Part shown: piece by piece, positions 17,302 through 26,218 of the stretch | Numbering within the stretch: the first letter of the stretch is position 1 | Layout: the number at the start of each line of letters is the position of its first letter | NCBI GenBank assembly: GCA_963759955.1 | Contig: CAVXCA010000065.1 | Location: forward strand, 124,001 to 188,000 | Origin: Roseiarcus sp963759955 | GTDB lineage: Bacteria > Pseudomonadota > Alphaproteobacteria > Rhizobiales > Beijerinckiaceae | Direction of reading: 5' to 3' | Length of the DNA: 64,000 nucleotides | Notes under the pieces: model-generated | The model's input: only the letters and a program-made list of their open reading frames with translations | Databases searched by the model: none | Told to the model about the DNA's origin: nothing | Position numbers and translations under genes: made by a program

Positions 17302-18555
17302 TTAGAGCAGCACGCGCCGCATGTCCTCGATCGCGCCGCCGAGATGGCGCATGAAGCGCGCGGCGGCGGCGCCGTCGATCACTCGATGATCGTAGGACAG
17401 GCACAGCGGCAGCATCAGACGCGGTTGGAACGCCTTGCCGTCCCAGACCGGCGCCATTTTCGAGCGCACGACGCCGAGGATCGCCACTTCCGGCGCGTTG
17501 ATGATCGGCGTGAACGCCGTGCCGCCGATGCCCCCGAGGGAAGAGACGGTGAAGGTCGCGCCCTGCATGTCGGCGGCCGCGAGCTTGCCCTCCCGCGCCT
17601 TGGCCGACAGCGTCCCCAATTCGCGCGCGAGGTCGACGACGCCTTTCTTGTCGACGTCCTTGACCACCGCGACGACCAGTCCCTCGGTGGTGTCGACCGC
17701 GACGCCGATGTGCCAATAGTTTCTATAAATCAACGCATCTTTCGCCGGCGCTAAGGCCGAATTGAAAGTCGGAAAGGCCTTCAGCGAGGCGACCGCTGCC
17801 TTCATCAGCAGCGGCAACAGCGAGACGCGATAGGGCGCGCTCTTATCCGCCTTGGCCTCGTTGTCGAGCGTCTTGCGGAACGCGTCGAGATCGGTGATGT
17901 CGGCCTCGTCGCAATGGGTGACATGGGGAACATTGACCCACGAGGCGTGCAGACGCGGGCCGGAAATGCGCTTGATGCGCGAAAGCGGCACGACCTCCAC
18001 CGGACCGAACTTGGCGAAGTCGACCGCGGGAACCTCCGGCAGCGCCGCGCCGCCGACCCATCCGCCGCCGCGAAAGGCCATCTTCACGTCGTCGCTGGTG
18101 ATGCGGCCCTTTTCGCCGGAGCCGCGCAGCGTCGTCAGATCGACGCCGAGTTCGCGCGCGAGCCGGCGCGCCGCCGGCCCGGCGTTGACGCCGGAGAAAT
18201 CCGCCAAGGCGGGACTGGGCTTGGCGGGCGCAGGCGCAGGCGCCGACTCGGCGGGCGCGGGCGCGACAGGCGCCGACTCGGCGGGCGCGACGCTTGCGAC
18301 CGCCGGCGCGGCGCCGCCCGCTTCGTCCAGCGTCAACAGCGCCGAACCCATCGAGACCTTGTCGCCGACCCTGGCGATGATTTCGCCGACGACGCCGGCG
18401 GCGGGCGACGGGACGTCCATCGTCGCCTTGTCGGATTCGAGCGTCAGCAGCGGCTGCTCGGCCGTCACCGTTTCCCCGGGCTTGACCAGGATTTCGATGA
18501 TCGGCACGTTCTTGAAGTCGCCGATGTCGGGTACCTTGACTTCGATTTTCGCCAC
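17302..18555 (-). CDS. aceF: dihydrolipoyl acetyltransferase, pyruvate dehydrogenase E2
   Basis: 417 residues that form the core of the pyruvate dehydrogenase complex and transfer acetyl from lipoyl to CoA. Domains: one lipoyl domain (1-80, lipoyl Lys in ESDKATM), an Ala/Pro linker with repeated APAESAP units, a peripheral-subunit-binding domain (about 128-165, PAARRLARELGVDL) and the catalytic domain. The catalytic domain ends in the active-site motif DHRVIDGAAAA. With a single lipoyl domain it is shorter than E. coli AceF, which has three. It lies 54 bases downstream of aceE. Confidence 0.95.
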   Translation of the reverse strand: MAKIEVKVPDIGDFKNVPIIEILVKPGETVTAEQPLLTLESDKATMDVPSPAAGVVGEIIARVGDKVSMGSALLTLDEAGGAAPAVASVAPAESAPVAPAPAESAPAPAPAKPSPALADFSGVNAGPAARRLARELGVDLTTLRGSGEKGRITSDDVKMAFRGGGWVGGAALPEVPAVDFAKFGPVEVVPLSRIKRISGPRLHASWVNVPHVTHCDEADITDLDAFRKTLDNEAKADKSAPYRVSLLPLLMKAAVASLKAFPTFNSALAPAKDALIYRNYWHIGVAVDTTEGLVVAVVKDVDKKGVVDLARELGTLSAKAREGKLAAADMQGATFTVSSLGGIGGTAFTPIINAPEVAILGVVRSKMAPVWDGKAFQPRLMLPLCLSYDHRVIDGAAAARFMRHLGGAIEDMRRVLL

Positions 18556-18609
18556 GGGCGCATCTCCTTCGCGCGTGCCAGGTCCATTCCAGGGGAAACG
18601 CGGAGCGTC

Positions 18610-21273
18610 TCAGCTCCGCGCGGGGCTCGCTCGTTCCGGATCGATCTTATAGAGCGCGATCGCCTCGGAAACGCGCCGGGCCGGCAGCAATTGATCGTCG
18701 GCGAGCGCCTTCAGGCCCGCCAGCGCGACATGATAGCGATCGACTTCGAAGAACGAGCGCAGCCGGCGCCGGTAATCCGAGCGGCCGAATCCGTCCGTGC
18801 CGAGCACTTTGTAGCGCGCGGGAACGTATGGCCGAATGCCGTCGGGAAGCGACTTGACGTAATCGGTGGCGGCAATGACCGGCCCGACGCCGTTGCGCAT
18901 GACCTGCTCGACATAGGAAAGGCGCGGCGCCTCCTCGGGATGCAGCATCGACCAGCGCTCCGCCTCCAGCCCGTCGCGGCGCAGCTCGCTGAAGCTCGTC
19001 ACGCTCCAGATTTCGCTGGAGACGCCGAAGTCCTTGGCCAGCAGCTCCGCCCCCGCCTCGACCTCGCGTAGGATTGCGCCCGAGCCGAGCAGGCGCACGC
19101 GCGGGCCGGACTTCTCCGCCTCGACGACGCGCAGCTTGTACATGCCTTTGAGAATGCCCTCCTCGGCGCCTTCGGGCATGCCGGGATGGGGGTAATTCTC
19201 GTTGAGCGTGGTGATGTAGTAGTAGACGTCCTCGTTGTCCGCATACATCCGCTTCAGGCCGGCCTGAATGATGACTGCGAGCTCATAGGCGTAAGTCGGA
19301 TCGTAGCCGACGCAATTGGGGATGGTCGAAGCGAGAACATGGCTGTGGCCGTCCTCGTGCTGCAGACCTTCGCCGTTGAGGGTGGTGCGCCCGGAGGTGC
19401 CGCCGATCAGGAAGCCGCGCGCGCGCATGTCCCCCGCCGCCCAGGCGAGGTCGCCGACGCGCTGAAATCCGAACATCGAATAGTAGATGTAGAAGGGGAT
19501 CATCGGCGCGTTCGACGTCGAGTAGGACGTCCCGGCGGCGATGAACGAGGCCATGGCCCCGGGCTCGTTGATGCCTTCCTGCAGGATCTGACCCTTGGGG
19601 TCTTCCCGGTAGTACATCAGCTGATCGGCGTCCTGCGGGCGGTAGAGCTGGCCGACCTGGCTGAAGATGCCGATCTGGCGAAACAGGCCCTCCATGCCGA
19701 AGGTGCGGCTTTCGTCTGGCACGATCGGCACGATGCGCGAGCCGATCGCCTTGTCGCGCAGCAGCGTCGTCAAGATGCGCACGAAGGCCATGGTGGTGGA
19801 GATTTCGCGGCCCTCGGCGGTCGGCTTCAACACCGCATCGAACGCGGCGAGCGGCGGGATTTCCAGCGGCGCGCTGGCGCGGCGGCGCGCGGGCAGCGAG
19901 CCGCCCAGCGCGGCGCGGCGCTCGCGCAGGTATTTCATCTCCGCGCTGTCCTCGGCGAGCCGCAGGAACGGCACCTTGGCGACATCCTCGTCGGAAATCG
20001 GAATATGGAAGCGGTCGCGGAAGGTTTTCAGCGCCGGCTCGCCGATCTTCTTGGCCTGATGGGCGATCATCTGGCCCTCGCCCGCCTCGCCCATGCCGTA
20101 GCCTTTGACGGTCTTGGCGAGAATGACGGTCGGTTGGCCTTTGTGCTCCGCCGCGGCTTTATAAGCGGCGTAGACCTTGATCGGATCGTGGCCGCCGCGC
20201 GTCAGCGACCAGATCTTGTCGTCGCTCCAGTCGGCGACCATCGCCGCGGTCTCGGGATAGCGGCCGAAGAAATTCTTGCGGATATAGGCGCCGTCCTTCG
20301 ACTTGAAGTCCTGGTATTCGCCGTCGACGCATTCCTCCATCAGCTGGCGCAGCTTGCCGGCGCTATCCATGGCGAGCAGCGGGTCCCAGTTGGAGCCCCA
20401 AAGACACTTGATGACGTTCCAGCCGGCGCCGCGGAAATCGGCCTCGAGCTCCTGCACGATCTTGCCGTTGCCGCGCACAGGCCCGTCAAGGCGTTGCAGG
20501 TTGCAGTTGATGACGAAGATGAGGTTGTCGAGCTTTTCGCGGCCCGCCAGGGAAATCGCGCCGAGCGATTCGGGCTCGTCCATTTCGCCGTCGCCGCAGA
20601 ACGCCCAGACCTTGCGCCCGGTGGTGTCGGCGATTCCACGGCCGTGGAGATAGCGCAGAAAGCGCGCCTGGTAGATCGCCATCAGCGGCCCGAGCCCCAT
20701 CGAAACCGTGGGAAATTGCCAGAAGTCCGGCATCAGCCAGGGATGCGGATAGGAGGAAAGCCCCTTGCCGCCGACTTCCTGGCGGAAGTGGACAAGCTGA
20801 TCTTCGCTCAAGCGTCCTTCGAGGAAGGCGCGCGCATAGATTCCGGGCGACGAGTGTCCCTGGAAATAGACGAGATCGCCGCCATGCGTTTCATCCGGAG
20901 CGCGCCAGAAGTGCATGAAGCCGGTGTCATAGAGCGTCGCCGCCGACTGGAAGCTGGCGATGTGACCGCCCAGCTCCGAGGATTCCTTGTTGGCGCGCAG
21001 CACGATCGCCGCCGCGTTCCAGCGGACGTAGCGACGGATCGTCCGTTCGAGTTCGCGCACGCCCGGATGCTTGGGCTGAGCGTCGGCGCGGATGGTGTTG
21101 ACATACGCCGTGTTGGCCGCGAACGGCAGCTTGGCGCCCTTGCGGCGGGCGGAGACCACGACGGCGTCGAGAAGGTCGTCGACGCGCTCCAGACCTTCGT
21201 AAGCCTCGACCGAGTCGAGGGCGTCGAGCCACTCGTGCAACTCAGCGGCGTCGCCCTTGTGGTCGTCGCTCAT
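18610..21273 (-). CDS. aceE: pyruvate dehydrogenase E1 component, homodimeric
   Basis: 887 residues, the normal length of AceE. It decarboxylates pyruvate with TPP and acetylates the E2 lipoyl group. The TPP motif runs from GDGEMDEPES to NCNLQRLDG; other AceE hallmarks include HISSFQSAATLYE-like HIASFQSAATLYD, YFQGHSSPG and YPHPWLMPDFWQF. It is the first gene of the aceE-aceF-lpdA operon. Many alphaproteobacteria instead use the heterodimeric PdhA/PdhB enzyme, so this operon type is of note. Its promoter should lie in 21274-21475. Confidence 0.96.
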   Translation of the reverse strand: MSDDHKGDAAELHEWLDALDSVEAYEGLERVDDLLDAVVVSARRKGAKLPFAANTAYVNTIRADAQPKHPGVRELERTIRRYVRWNAAAIVLRANKESSELGGHIASFQSAATLYDTGFMHFWRAPDETHGGDLVYFQGHSSPGIYARAFLEGRLSEDQLVHFRQEVGGKGLSSYPHPWLMPDFWQFPTVSMGLGPLMAIYQARFLRYLHGRGIADTTGRKVWAFCGDGEMDEPESLGAISLAGREKLDNLIFVINCNLQRLDGPVRGNGKIVQELEADFRGAGWNVIKCLWGSNWDPLLAMDSAGKLRQLMEECVDGEYQDFKSKDGAYIRKNFFGRYPETAAMVADWSDDKIWSLTRGGHDPIKVYAAYKAAAEHKGQPTVILAKTVKGYGMGEAGEGQMIAHQAKKIGEPALKTFRDRFHIPISDEDVAKVPFLRLAEDSAEMKYLRERRAALGGSLPARRRASAPLEIPPLAAFDAVLKPTAEGREISTTMAFVRILTTLLRDKAIGSRIVPIVPDESRTFGMEGLFRQIGIFSQVGQLYRPQDADQLMYYREDPKGQILQEGINEPGAMASFIAAGTSYSTSNAPMIPFYIYYSMFGFQRVGDLAWAAGDMRARGFLIGGTSGRTTLNGEGLQHEDGHSHVLASTIPNCVGYDPTYAYELAVIIQAGLKRMYADNEDVYYYITTLNENYPHPGMPEGAEEGILKGMYKLRVVEAEKSGPRVRLLGSGAILREVEAGAELLAKDFGVSSEIWSVTSFSELRRDGLEAERWSMLHPEEAPRLSYVEQVMRNGVGPVIAATDYVKSLPDGIRPYVPARYKVLGTDGFGRSDYRRRLRSFFEVDRYHVALAGLKALADDQLLPARRVSEAIALYKIDPERASPARS

Positions 21274-21475
21274 GGGGCCTCCCTATGCCTTCCGTTCGCC
21301 GTGTTCGCCGGCTTTCGCCTAATACTTATGTCTCATGGGCCCTGTCCATTGGCAATGCTGACGCAGGCGGCTCACTTATGCAAAATGCGCATGACCAACC
21401 CGGCGGCTTCGCGCCTTGGGCTACCGAACGAAAGCATTATCCGCTAAATGCGGCGGCGATGAATGAGGAAATCGC

Positions 21476-21832
21476 ATGGCGGGCCTGACCACTCATGTTC
21501 TCGACACGACGCGGGGGCGCCCGGCGAGCGGCGTGACGATCGAGCTGCACGCGCTTGCGGCGGACGGAGCGCGGACGCTGATCGCGAGCGTGAAAACCAA
21601 CGCCGACGGGCGCACCGACGCCCCTCTCATCAGCGCGGCGCAAGCGCGTGTTGGCGCCTTCGAACTGACGTTCCATGTCGGCGCGTATTTTCGCGAGCAA
21701 GGCGCGACGACGGCCGAGCCGCCGTTCCTCGACGTCGTGCCGGTCCGCTTCGCCATCGCCGACGCCAAAGCGCAATATCACGTGCCGCTGGTGGTGACGC
21801 CCTGGAGCTATTCGACCTATCGCGGCAGCTGA
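21476..21832 (+). CDS. uraH: 5-hydroxyisourate hydrolase
   Basis: 118 residues of the transthyretin-related family. The enzyme hydrolyses 5-hydroxyisourate to OHCU in uric acid breakdown. Conserved elements are the N-terminal LTTHVLDTTRGRPA, the central KTNADGR, the FHVGAYF strand and the C-terminal YSTYRGS tetrapeptide that separates the enzymes from true transthyretins. No other purine-catabolism gene (OHCU decarboxylase, uricase) is visible nearby. It is transcribed in the direction opposite to aceE. Confidence 0.93.
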   Translation: MAGLTTHVLDTTRGRPASGVTIELHALAADGARTLIASVKTNADGRTDAPLISAAQARVGAFELTFHVGAYFREQGATTAEPPFLDVVPVRFAIADAKAQYHVPLVVTPWSYSTYRGS

Positions 21833-21919
21833 GGACCGTCTGCGCTCGCCAACGCGGCGCGCGCGGTCGCCGAACAAGGCCGCGTTAACAATTTTTCCCT
21901 AGATTGGTCCGCGTTCACC

Positions 21920-21948
21920 TTGCGGTATCGATCTGCGCTTATTATAAG
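21920..21948 (+). promoter_or_regulatory. predicted marR-emrAB promoter
   Basis: TTGCGG (21920-21925) and TATAAG (21943-21948) are separated by exactly 17 bases, about 27 bases upstream of the marR start codon. The -10 element lies inside the palindromic operator, as expected for autorepression. By-eye prediction. Confidence 0.55.
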
Positions 21949-21965
21949 CTGACATATAATAAGCG
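21936..21965. promoter_or_regulatory. MarR-type operator palindrome
   Basis: Perfect 11-base inverted repeats CGCTTATTATA (21936-21946) and TATAATAAGCG (21955-21965) with an 8-base spacer. They cover the predicted -10 element and end 9 bases before the marR start. The position and symmetry strongly suggest the binding site of the MarR protein encoded next to it, giving autorepression of the efflux operon. Confidence 0.75.
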
Positions 21966-21974
21966 AGAACGAAT

Positions 21975-22424
21975 TTGACGCCCTTCACCACCGCCCGCGA
22001 ACTCGGATTTGCGCTTCACGACGTCGCGCGCATGCTGCGCACCTATGCCGATCAACGCGCGCGCGAAGTGCATACGACGCGCGCGCAGTGGGCCGTGCTG
22101 GCGCGATTGCAGCGATGCCAGGGCGTCAAGCAATGCGAACTGGCCGATTCGCTCGAAATCGCGCCGATCACCCTCGCGCGCCTCATCGACAAGCTGACCG
22201 CTTCCGGTCTCGTCGAGCGGCGCGACGACGCGGCCGATCGGCGCGCCAACCGGCTTTTCCTCACCGAGGACGCCGCTCCGACCTTGCAAAAACTCGCGGA
22301 CCTCAGCGAAGCCGTGATGTCGCGCGCGCTGGACGGACTCGACGAAGCGACAATCGCCGGGCTCACGGCCGGCCTGCAACGCATCAAGACCAATCTCAAG
22401 CACGAACTGACCGGCGGAGTTTAG
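21975..22424 (+). CDS. MarR-family transcriptional regulator
   Basis: 149 residues from a TTG start. The winged-helix core is clear: the recognition region CELADSLEIAPITLARLIDKL (split over about 57-77) is followed by the wing motif RRDDAADRRANRLFLT. MarR proteins are dimeric repressors released by small aromatic or lipophilic ligands. It heads an operon with an HlyD-type adaptor (4 bases downstream) and an MFS pump, the standard arrangement for a drug-responsive efflux system. A palindromic operator lies immediately upstream. Confidence 0.92.
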   Translation: MTPFTTARELGFALHDVARMLRTYADQRAREVHTTRAQWAVLARLQRCQGVKQCELADSLEIAPITLARLIDKLTASGLVERRDDAADRRANRLFLTEDAAPTLQKLADLSEAVMSRALDGLDEATIAGLTAGLQRIKTNLKHELTGGV

Positions 22425-22428
22425 CAAC

Positions 22429-23673
22429 GTGTCGCAAGTTTCCTCTAGCCCGCGCGACCGTTCGGTCGAGCAGACGCCGCTGGGCCGCTCCCCAGCGCCC
22501 GCCGCCCCGCCGCCCTCGACGGAGCCGAGCGCTCCGGTCGCTGCGACGGCGCCGGCCGCAACCGCGCCGGAGCCGGCGCCGACCCTGCGGCGGCGCGGCG
22601 GCGCCCGCTCTTTCCTGCTGTTCGTCGTGCCGCTCGCGGCGCTCGCCCTCGGCCTATTGTGGTGGCTGTCGGGCGGTCGCTACGTTTCGACCGACAACGC
22701 CTATGTCGGCGCCGACAAGGTGCTCATCACCCCGCAAGTCACCGGCCCGATCGTCGCCGTGCATGTCGTCGAAGGGCAGCATGTCGCCGTCGGCGATCCG
22801 CTGTTCGACATCGACCCGACTCCCTACCGCACCGCGCTCGCGCTCGCGCAGGGGCATCTGGCGGCGGCGAAGGTGGAGTTCGCCAATCTGCGCGCTTCCT
22901 ATGTGAGCAACGAAGATCAGATCAAAATGGGCCAGGAGGCGGTCGATCTTCGCCAGACCGACTACGACCGCAAGCTGGCGCTGCTGAAGACGCGCGCCGG
23001 CACGCAAGCTGACGTCGACACTTCGAACGCGGCTCTGGTGCAGGCCAAGCAGATCCTCGAGTTCGTGCGCTCGCAGCAGGACACGACCAAGGTCAAGCTC
23101 GGCGGCGGGCTCGAGGCTTCGATCGAGACGCTTCCCGACTACATCCAGGCCAAGGCCCAGGTGGAGGACGCTGAGCGCAACTTGAACAACACCAAGGTGA
23201 CGGCACCGATCGCCGGCGAGGCGACGCAGGTCGACCAAATCGAACTCGGCCGCGTCGCGCCCGCGGGGCAGCCCGTCTTCGCCATCGTCGCGACGACCGG
23301 GCTGTGGGTCGACGGCAACCCGAAGGAATCGGATCTCACCTATGTGCGCACCGGCCAACCCGCCACGGTGACGATCGACGCCTTTCCGGGGCGTGAATGG
23401 CGCGGCAGGATTTCCTCGATCGCGCCGGGAACGGGAGCGCAATTCGCGATTCTGCCGCCGCAGAACTCCAGCGGCAACTGGGTCAAGGTGGTGCAGCGCG
23501 TGCCGCTGCGCTTTGCCTTCGACGCCGATCAGGACGTCGCCAACCTTCGCGCCGGCATGAGCGCGATTCTCTCCATCGACACCGGGCGCAAGCGCTCGCT
23601 CGGCGAACTGTGGGGATATCTGTTCTCCTGGTTCGACCCGCCGCCGCCGGCCAAGCTCGCTCCGACGCAATGA
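22429..23673 (+). CDS. emrA: EmrA-like HlyD-family efflux adaptor
   Basis: 414 residues from a GTG that follows the marR stop by 4 bases. A Pro/Ala-rich cytoplasmic tail (1-60) precedes one transmembrane helix (about 62-82). Then come a lipoyl half-motif (ITPQVTGPIVAVHVVEGQHV), a coiled-coil hairpin (about 140-235) and the beta-barrel. It should bridge the inner-membrane pump EmrB to an outer-membrane TolC-type channel, which is not encoded here. Its stop overlaps the start of emrB. Confidence 0.9.
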   Translation: MSQVSSSPRDRSVEQTPLGRSPAPAAPPPSTEPSAPVAATAPAATAPEPAPTLRRRGGARSFLLFVVPLAALALGLLWWLSGGRYVSTDNAYVGADKVLITPQVTGPIVAVHVVEGQHVAVGDPLFDIDPTPYRTALALAQGHLAAAKVEFANLRASYVSNEDQIKMGQEAVDLRQTDYDRKLALLKTRAGTQADVDTSNAALVQAKQILEFVRSQQDTTKVKLGGGLEASIETLPDYIQAKAQVEDAERNLNNTKVTAPIAGEATQVDQIELGRVAPAGQPVFAIVATTGLWVDGNPKESDLTYVRTGQPATVTIDAFPGREWRGRISSIAPGTGAQFAILPPQNSSGNWVKVVQRVPLRFAFDADQDVANLRAGMSAILSIDTGRKRSLGELWGYLFSWFDPPPPAKLAPTQ

Positions 23674-25220
23674 ACGAAACGGCCACCGAAGTCATGGCGC
23701 CCTTCGTGCGCGCCATGCTGACGATCTGCGTGATGATGGCGACCATCATGCAGGCGCTCGACATGACCATCGCCAACGTCGCCCTGCCCTACATGCAGGG
23801 TTCGTTGTCGACGACGCAGGATCAGGTCAACTGGGTGCTGACCTCCTATATCGTCGCCGCCGCGATCATGACCTCGCCGCTCGGTTGGATGGCGACGCGC
23901 TTCGGCCGCAAGAAGCTGTTCATCGTCTGCGCCGCTGGCTTCACCGCCGCCTCGATGCTCTGCGGCGTCGCGCAAAGCATCGAGCAGATGGTCGCCTTTC
24001 GCCTGCTGCAGGGCATGTTCGGCGCCGCGCTGGTGCCAATCAGTCAGGCGGTGATGCTCGACGCCTACCCACCCGCCAAGCGCGGACAGGCGATGGCGAT
24101 CTGGGGCATGGGCGTCATGCTCGGGCCGATCATGGGCCCGACGCTCGGCGGCTGGCTCACCGAGTATTATTCCTGGCGCTGGGTGTTCTTCGTCAATCTG
24201 CCGTTCGGCATTTTGACCGTGCTCGGGCTATCCGCTTTCATGCGCGAAAGCCCGACGCACCGGGAGACGCCGTTTTCCTGGTTCGGATTCCTGTCGCTGT
24301 CGCTCGGCATCGGCGCCTTGCAAATGATGCTCGACCGCGGACAGGAGCAGGGTTGGTTCGGATCGAGCGAGATCATCGCCGAAGCGATCCTGTCCGTCAT
24401 CGGTTTCTATTTCTTCTTCGTCGATTCGACGACCTCGAAGCGCCCGTTCATCGAGCTGCGCATCTTCCGCGACTGGAATTTCTCGATCGCGCTGATCTTC
24501 ATGTTCCTGATCGGCATCATCCTGCTGACGACGATGGCGCTGGTGACGCCGTTCATCCAGAACCTGCTCGGCTATCCCGTCCTCGCCAGCGGCTATCTCC
24601 TGGGCATGCGCGGCATCGGCACCTTTTTCGCAATGATGATCGTCGGCCGCCTGCTCGGCAAATACGACGCCCGGATCATGATCTTCTTCGGGCTCACGCT
24701 CGCCACGGGCGCGCTCTGGGTCATGGTCGGGTGGGACACCGACGTCTCCGCGCGCGCCATCGCGATCGACGGGGTTGCGCAGGGCGTCGGCCTCGGGTTC
24801 GTCTTCGTGCCCCTCAACACCATCGCTTTCGCGACGCTGCCCACCGCGTTGCGCACCGAAGGGGCGGCGCTGTGGACGCTGATCCGCAATATCGGCTCAT
24901 CGGTCGGCATTTCGATCTTCATCGCGCAATTGACCAACATGATCACGACGTTCCACGCCCAGCTGGTCGAGCATGTCACGCCGTTCAACGACGCGATGCG
25001 CCTGCCCGACGCGGTGGCGCTCGCCGGCCACTCCTTACGCAATCTCGAGGCGCTCGACGGCCTCGTCACGCAACAGGCCGCGATCATGGCCTACTCGAAC
25101 GACTTTCTGTTGATGACGCTGGTCTCGCTCAGCGCGTTTCCGCTGCTGGCGCTGATCCGCTCGACCAAGGTCGCGCCGGCCGCGGCCAAGCCCGACGACC
25201 ACGCGGCGGTGCTGGACTGA
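23670..25220 (+). CDS. emrB: EmrB-like DHA2-family MFS multidrug exporter
   Basis: 516 residues with about 14 hydrophobic helices, a proton-driven drug exporter of the DHA2 family. Motif A appears as GWMATRFGRKK. The family motifs near LDMTIANVALP (helix 1) and GPIMGPTLGGW (motif C, helix 5) are intact. The ATG at 23670 overlaps the emrA stop (ATGA), indicating translational coupling. The partner order marR-emrA-emrB is typical. Substrates cannot be inferred. Confidence 0.93.
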   Translation: MNETATEVMAPFVRAMLTICVMMATIMQALDMTIANVALPYMQGSLSTTQDQVNWVLTSYIVAAAIMTSPLGWMATRFGRKKLFIVCAAGFTAASMLCGVAQSIEQMVAFRLLQGMFGAALVPISQAVMLDAYPPAKRGQAMAIWGMGVMLGPIMGPTLGGWLTEYYSWRWVFFVNLPFGILTVLGLSAFMRESPTHRETPFSWFGFLSLSLGIGALQMMLDRGQEQGWFGSSEIIAEAILSVIGFYFFFVDSTTSKRPFIELRIFRDWNFSIALIFMFLIGIILLTTMALVTPFIQNLLGYPVLASGYLLGMRGIGTFFAMMIVGRLLGKYDARIMIFFGLTLATGALWVMVGWDTDVSARAIAIDGVAQGVGLGFVFVPLNTIAFATLPTALRTEGAALWTLIRNIGSSVGISIFIAQLTNMITTFHAQLVEHVTPFNDAMRLPDAVALAGHSLRNLEALDGLVTQQAAIMAYSNDFLLMTLVSLSAFPLLALIRSTKVAPAAAKPDDHAAVLD

Positions 25221-25377
25221 GCGTCGCGGCGTCGGCGTTCTGTCGCGTCTGCGACATCGCGTCGGCGTTTTGCGGCGCCCGGGACCGCCAAATCCTGGTC
25301 TCGTTCTTGCTCTCTCGACGATCGGACCGCGGCCGTCGGCGCCAAGCGCACGCAGCCGCCAAAAGCGAGAGGCTCCC

Positions 25378-26199
25378 TTGATCGTCGACCCATCCTCCTC
25401 CCGTTCCGTCCCGCGGCCGCTCAAGGCGGCGAGCGCGCCGATCTTGCCGCGATCGAGCGACCCGGCCCCTGCGTTCGGCGGCTTCGTCTTTTGCGCCGAG
25501 GGCTCGCCGCCCGCGGCGCCGGGAGTCTTTGCGCTGACGCTCGCCATCGAAGGAACGGCCTATCCGATCCTGATCGGCGCGGCCGACGATCTCGCGCTCG
25601 CGATCGAAACGGCGGCGGCGGCTCTTCCCACCCTGCCGGGCGAACTCGGCCGCTGCTGGATGGAGCGCGCGACGGCGCGTCAGCGCGCCCACATCGCGCG
25701 CGATCTTGTCGGCAAGTACAATCCGCCGCTCAATGTCGACAACCGCACCGCGCGCGCCGCGAGCGAAATCGCCGCGCTGACGCCCGACCTCGCCGCGAGC
25801 CCGTTCACCGCGCCGCCCGCCGAAGGCGCGACGGCCGAAGTCAGCGAGGACGCGCTGGGCGAACTCGTGCGCGCGTTCTACGCCAAGGCGCGCCAAGACC
25901 CACTCATTGGGCCCGTCTTCGAAGGCGCGGTCGGCGATTGGCAGCTCCATCACAAAATCGTCCAGGATTTCTGGTCGCGCGCGCTGCTCGACACGGCGCG
26001 CTACAGCGGCTTTCCCTATGCGGCCCACATCTCGCTCGGGCTGAAGCCCAAATCCTTCGAGCGCTGGCTGGCGATCTTTGCCGAAACGGCGGGGCGGACG
26101 CTGCCGCCCGAAGCGGCGCGCCGCGCGATCCTCAAGGTCGAGATGATGAGCAAGTGCTTCCAGGCGGGGCTCTTTCCTCCCCCCGGCGCGCCGCAATAA
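25378..26199 (+). CDS. group III truncated hemoglobin with extra N-terminal domain
   Basis: 273 residues if read from the TTG at 25378, which follows GAGAGG at good spacing. Residues 155-270 are a group III (trHbP) globin: FYAKARQDPLIGPVF, then DWQLHHKIVQDFW, then the proximal His217 region HISLGLKPKSFERW. Residues 35-140 form a separate domain with ILIGAADDL and ending in ARDLVGKYNPPLN. That pattern resembles a worn GIY-YIG nuclease fold (YVG-x-DL... and the terminal P-P-x-N), but catalytic residues are not clear. Trs of this class bind O2/NO or peroxide. It converges with a ferredoxin-like gene. Confidence 0.82.
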   Translation: MIVDPSSSRSVPRPLKAASAPILPRSSDPAPAFGGFVFCAEGSPPAAPGVFALTLAIEGTAYPILIGAADDLALAIETAAAALPTLPGELGRCWMERATARQRAHIARDLVGKYNPPLNVDNRTARAASEIAALTPDLAASPFTAPPAEGATAEVSEDALGELVRAFYAKARQDPLIGPVFEGAVGDWQLHHKIVQDFWSRALLDTARYSGFPYAAHISLGLKPKSFERWLAIFAETAGRTLPPEAARRAILKVEMMSKCFQAGLFPPPGAPQ

Positions 26200-26218
26200 G
26201 GCCGCGCCGCAGCGGCCT
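26199..26218. terminator. GC-rich palindrome between convergent genes
   Basis: AGGCCGC (26199-26205) and GCGGCCT (26212-26218) form a perfect 7-base stem with a 6-base loop that overlaps both stop codons of two convergent genes. It lacks a T-tract, so it is only a possible bidirectional terminator. Confidence 0.35.

Noticed and set aside
18220..18330. Short repeats in the E2 gene as a possible repeat element
   Set aside because: They encode the Ala/Pro linker between lipoyl and binding domains and are explained by protein sequence.
19186..21447. 753-residue plus-strand open frame opposite aceE
   Set aside because: Shadow of a well-supported gene; composition is typical of antisense reading in high-GC DNA.
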